From: Anaerolineales bacterium UBA1136
GTDB lineage: Bacteria; Chloroflexota; Anaerolineae; Anaerolineales; UBA11657
Length of the DNA stretch: 6,942 nucleotides
Assembly: GCA_002311455.1 (NCBI GenBank)
Contig: DCAJ01000041.1
Location: forward strand, 583 to 7,524
Reading direction: 5' to 3'
Shown: positions 5,890 to 6,942 of the stretch, in pieces
Numbering within the stretch: the first letter of the stretch is position 1
How the letters are laid out: every line of letters begins with the position of its first letter
Made by a program: the position numbers and the translations under genes
Notes under the pieces: generated by a model
The model's input: the letters and a program-made list of their open reading frames with translations, nothing else
Database searches by the model: none
What the model was told of the DNA's origin: nothing

Positions 5890-6942
5890 TTGACAACTGT
5901 TCTAATTATCACACTGCTAGTATTAATTAATGCCCTATACGTTGCAGCAGAATTTGCTACAGTAAGTGCTAGACGCACTCGTGTAAACCAAATTGCTAGC
6001 GACGGAAATTTGCTGGCTCGACAATTACTACTAATACTTAATGACATAAATCGACTTGATCGCTACGTTGCAGCGTGCCAGGTTGGGATTACAGCCACTT
6101 CACTACTTTTAGGTGCTTATGGACAAAACGTTTTGGCGGTAAGTATTACACCATTACTATCTAACTTAGGTTCTCTTGCAGGACCAACGGCACATTCATT
6201 GTCGATAACAGCCACGTTAATAGTGCTTACATGCCTACAAATGATACTCGGTGAGCTATTACCCAAATCCATTGCTATCCGATACCCAGAAAGGGTATCG
6301 CTAGCAACTCTTGTACCTATGCGTTGGTCACTTCGCCTATTCCAGCCACTTATTTGGCTATTTAACGGTAGTGGGAAACTACTACTTAAGTCACTAAGGT
6401 TGGACACCAATAGTAGACACAGCACAGCACATACTCTATCAGAAATACAGCTACTAGCCGCTGATAGCAAAGAGGCTGGAATACTGACTTCCGGCGCTTA
6501 TTTGATGCTTAGAAACACATTGCGATTACGCAATCTCACTGCCAAACATATTATGACACCTCGTAATCTTTTGATAACCGTTCCCGACACAATGTCAATC
6601 TCTGAATTATTGCCAATATGCACGGAGTCAGGCTTTAGTAGAATCCCAATCTACAGTGAAAACATAGACAACATAATAGGTTTCGTGCATATCAAAGATT
6701 TGCTGCGCATGCACTTGCAAGATCATGAGAAGATCACATCAATATTGCGCGATATTCTGTTTATCAATGAAACAATGCCAACAGCAGATATCTGGAAGAC
6801 TCTTTCAGCTAAAAGACAGTATATCTCCATTGTTTTAGATTTGAAAAACCATACCACCGGGATTATCACATATGAAGACCTTATCGAAGAGGTGTTTGGT
6901 GAACTTCACGGTACCGAGTATACTGCCGTTCTGGTTCTTCGT
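5890..6942 (+). CDS. Hemolysin C/CNNM-type membrane protein (DUF21 plus CBS pair), 3' end missing
   Basis: Integral membrane protein of the CNNM/CorC-like family, members of which are implicated in magnesium or other divalent cation efflux. The frame is open to the right edge (351 residues visible). The DUF21 domain starts at the N-terminus with a hydrophobic helix (TVLIITLLVLINALYVAAEF), followed by hydrophobic segments around residues 57-80 and 95-125 and the strongly conserved GELLPKS (121-127). A cytosolic linker leads to the CBS pair from about MTPRN (222). The C-terminal corrosive/CorC-type domain expected in this family would lie beyond the window. In the second CBS domain the usual Asp-Glu-Tyr-Gly-Gly stretch is replaced by DLKNH before TTGIITYEDLIEEVFGE. 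The start is assigned to TTG 5890: an in-frame TAA at 5863-5865 leaves no ATG or GTG before the first helix. No clear Shine-Dalgarno is present, so the exact start is uncertain. Confidence 0.88.
   Translation, partial: MTTVLIITLLVLINALYVAAEFATVSARRTRVNQIASDGNLLARQLLLILNDINRLDRYVAACQVGITATSLLLGAYGQNVLAVSITPLLSNLGSLAGPTAHSLSITATLIVLTCLQMILGELLPKSIAIRYPERVSLATLVPMRWSLRLFQPLIWLFNGSGKLLLKSLRLDTNSRHSTAHTLSEIQLLAADSKEAGILTSGAYLMLRNTLRLRNLTAKHIMTPRNLLITVPDTMSISELLPICTESGFSRIPIYSENIDNIIGFVHIKDLLRMHLQDHEKITSILRDILFINETMPTADIWKTLSAKRQYISIVLDLKNHTTGIITYEDLIEEVFGELHGTEYTAVLVLR

Noticed and set aside
6117..6470. 117-codon minus-strand frame inside the CNNM-type gene
   Set aside because: The plus-strand frame here encodes the conserved DUF21 domain including GELLPKS; the antisense frame is a shadow.

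Overview
The window is a piece of a bacterial chromosome, AT-rich by eye. It carries a conserved heat-shock/housekeeping block followed by a less ordinary accessory region. The order dnaK-dnaJ-prmA, the style of the PrmA N-terminus, frequent GTG/TTG starts and few clear Shine-Dalgarno sites would fit a Chloroflexota bacterium, possibly Dehalococcoidia/SAR202-like. That placement rests on impression and was not tested with a tree.

Layout. Bases 1-1476 are the last three quarters of dnaK, cut by the left edge. After a 55-base gap comes a complete type I dnaJ (1532-2662). prmA (2659-3699) overlaps dnaJ by 4 bases, so the two are probably translationally coupled. A 155-base AT-rich gap with a candidate promoter precedes a small winged-helix regulator (3855-4175). 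On the minus strand, converging on the regulator, is a radical SAM protein with an N-terminal cobalamin-binding-like domain (4167-5609). A 280-base gap without a supported gene separates it from a plus-strand membrane protein with a DUF21/CNNM transporter domain and CBS pair (5890 to the right edge, incomplete).

The main discovery is at the 3' end of the radical SAM gene. A conventional reading stops at a UGA after Trp-Phe-Cys. Read as selenocysteine, the UGA is followed in frame by Ala-Glu-Pro and five more codons before a second UGA. This produces Cys-Sec-Ala-Glu-Pro, the signature tail of the CUAEP/CCAEP-tail radical SAM family. A perfect 8-bp hairpin with a GUC loop begins 13 bases after the UGA, with its loop 21 bases after it, as expected of a bacterial SECIS element. 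The gene is therefore very probably a selenoprotein that automatic annotation truncates by nine residues. The SECIS hairpin also holds the end and stop codon of the opposing regulator gene, so the two genes overlap tail to tail.

How the genes work together. DnaK and DnaJ form the Hsp70 chaperone pair, and PrmA methylates ribosomal protein L11. The regulator and the selenoprotein form a compact convergent pair that may be functionally linked. The substrate of the radical SAM enzyme cannot be read from the sequence. Selenocysteine decoding requires selA, selB, selC and selD, which must lie outside this window.
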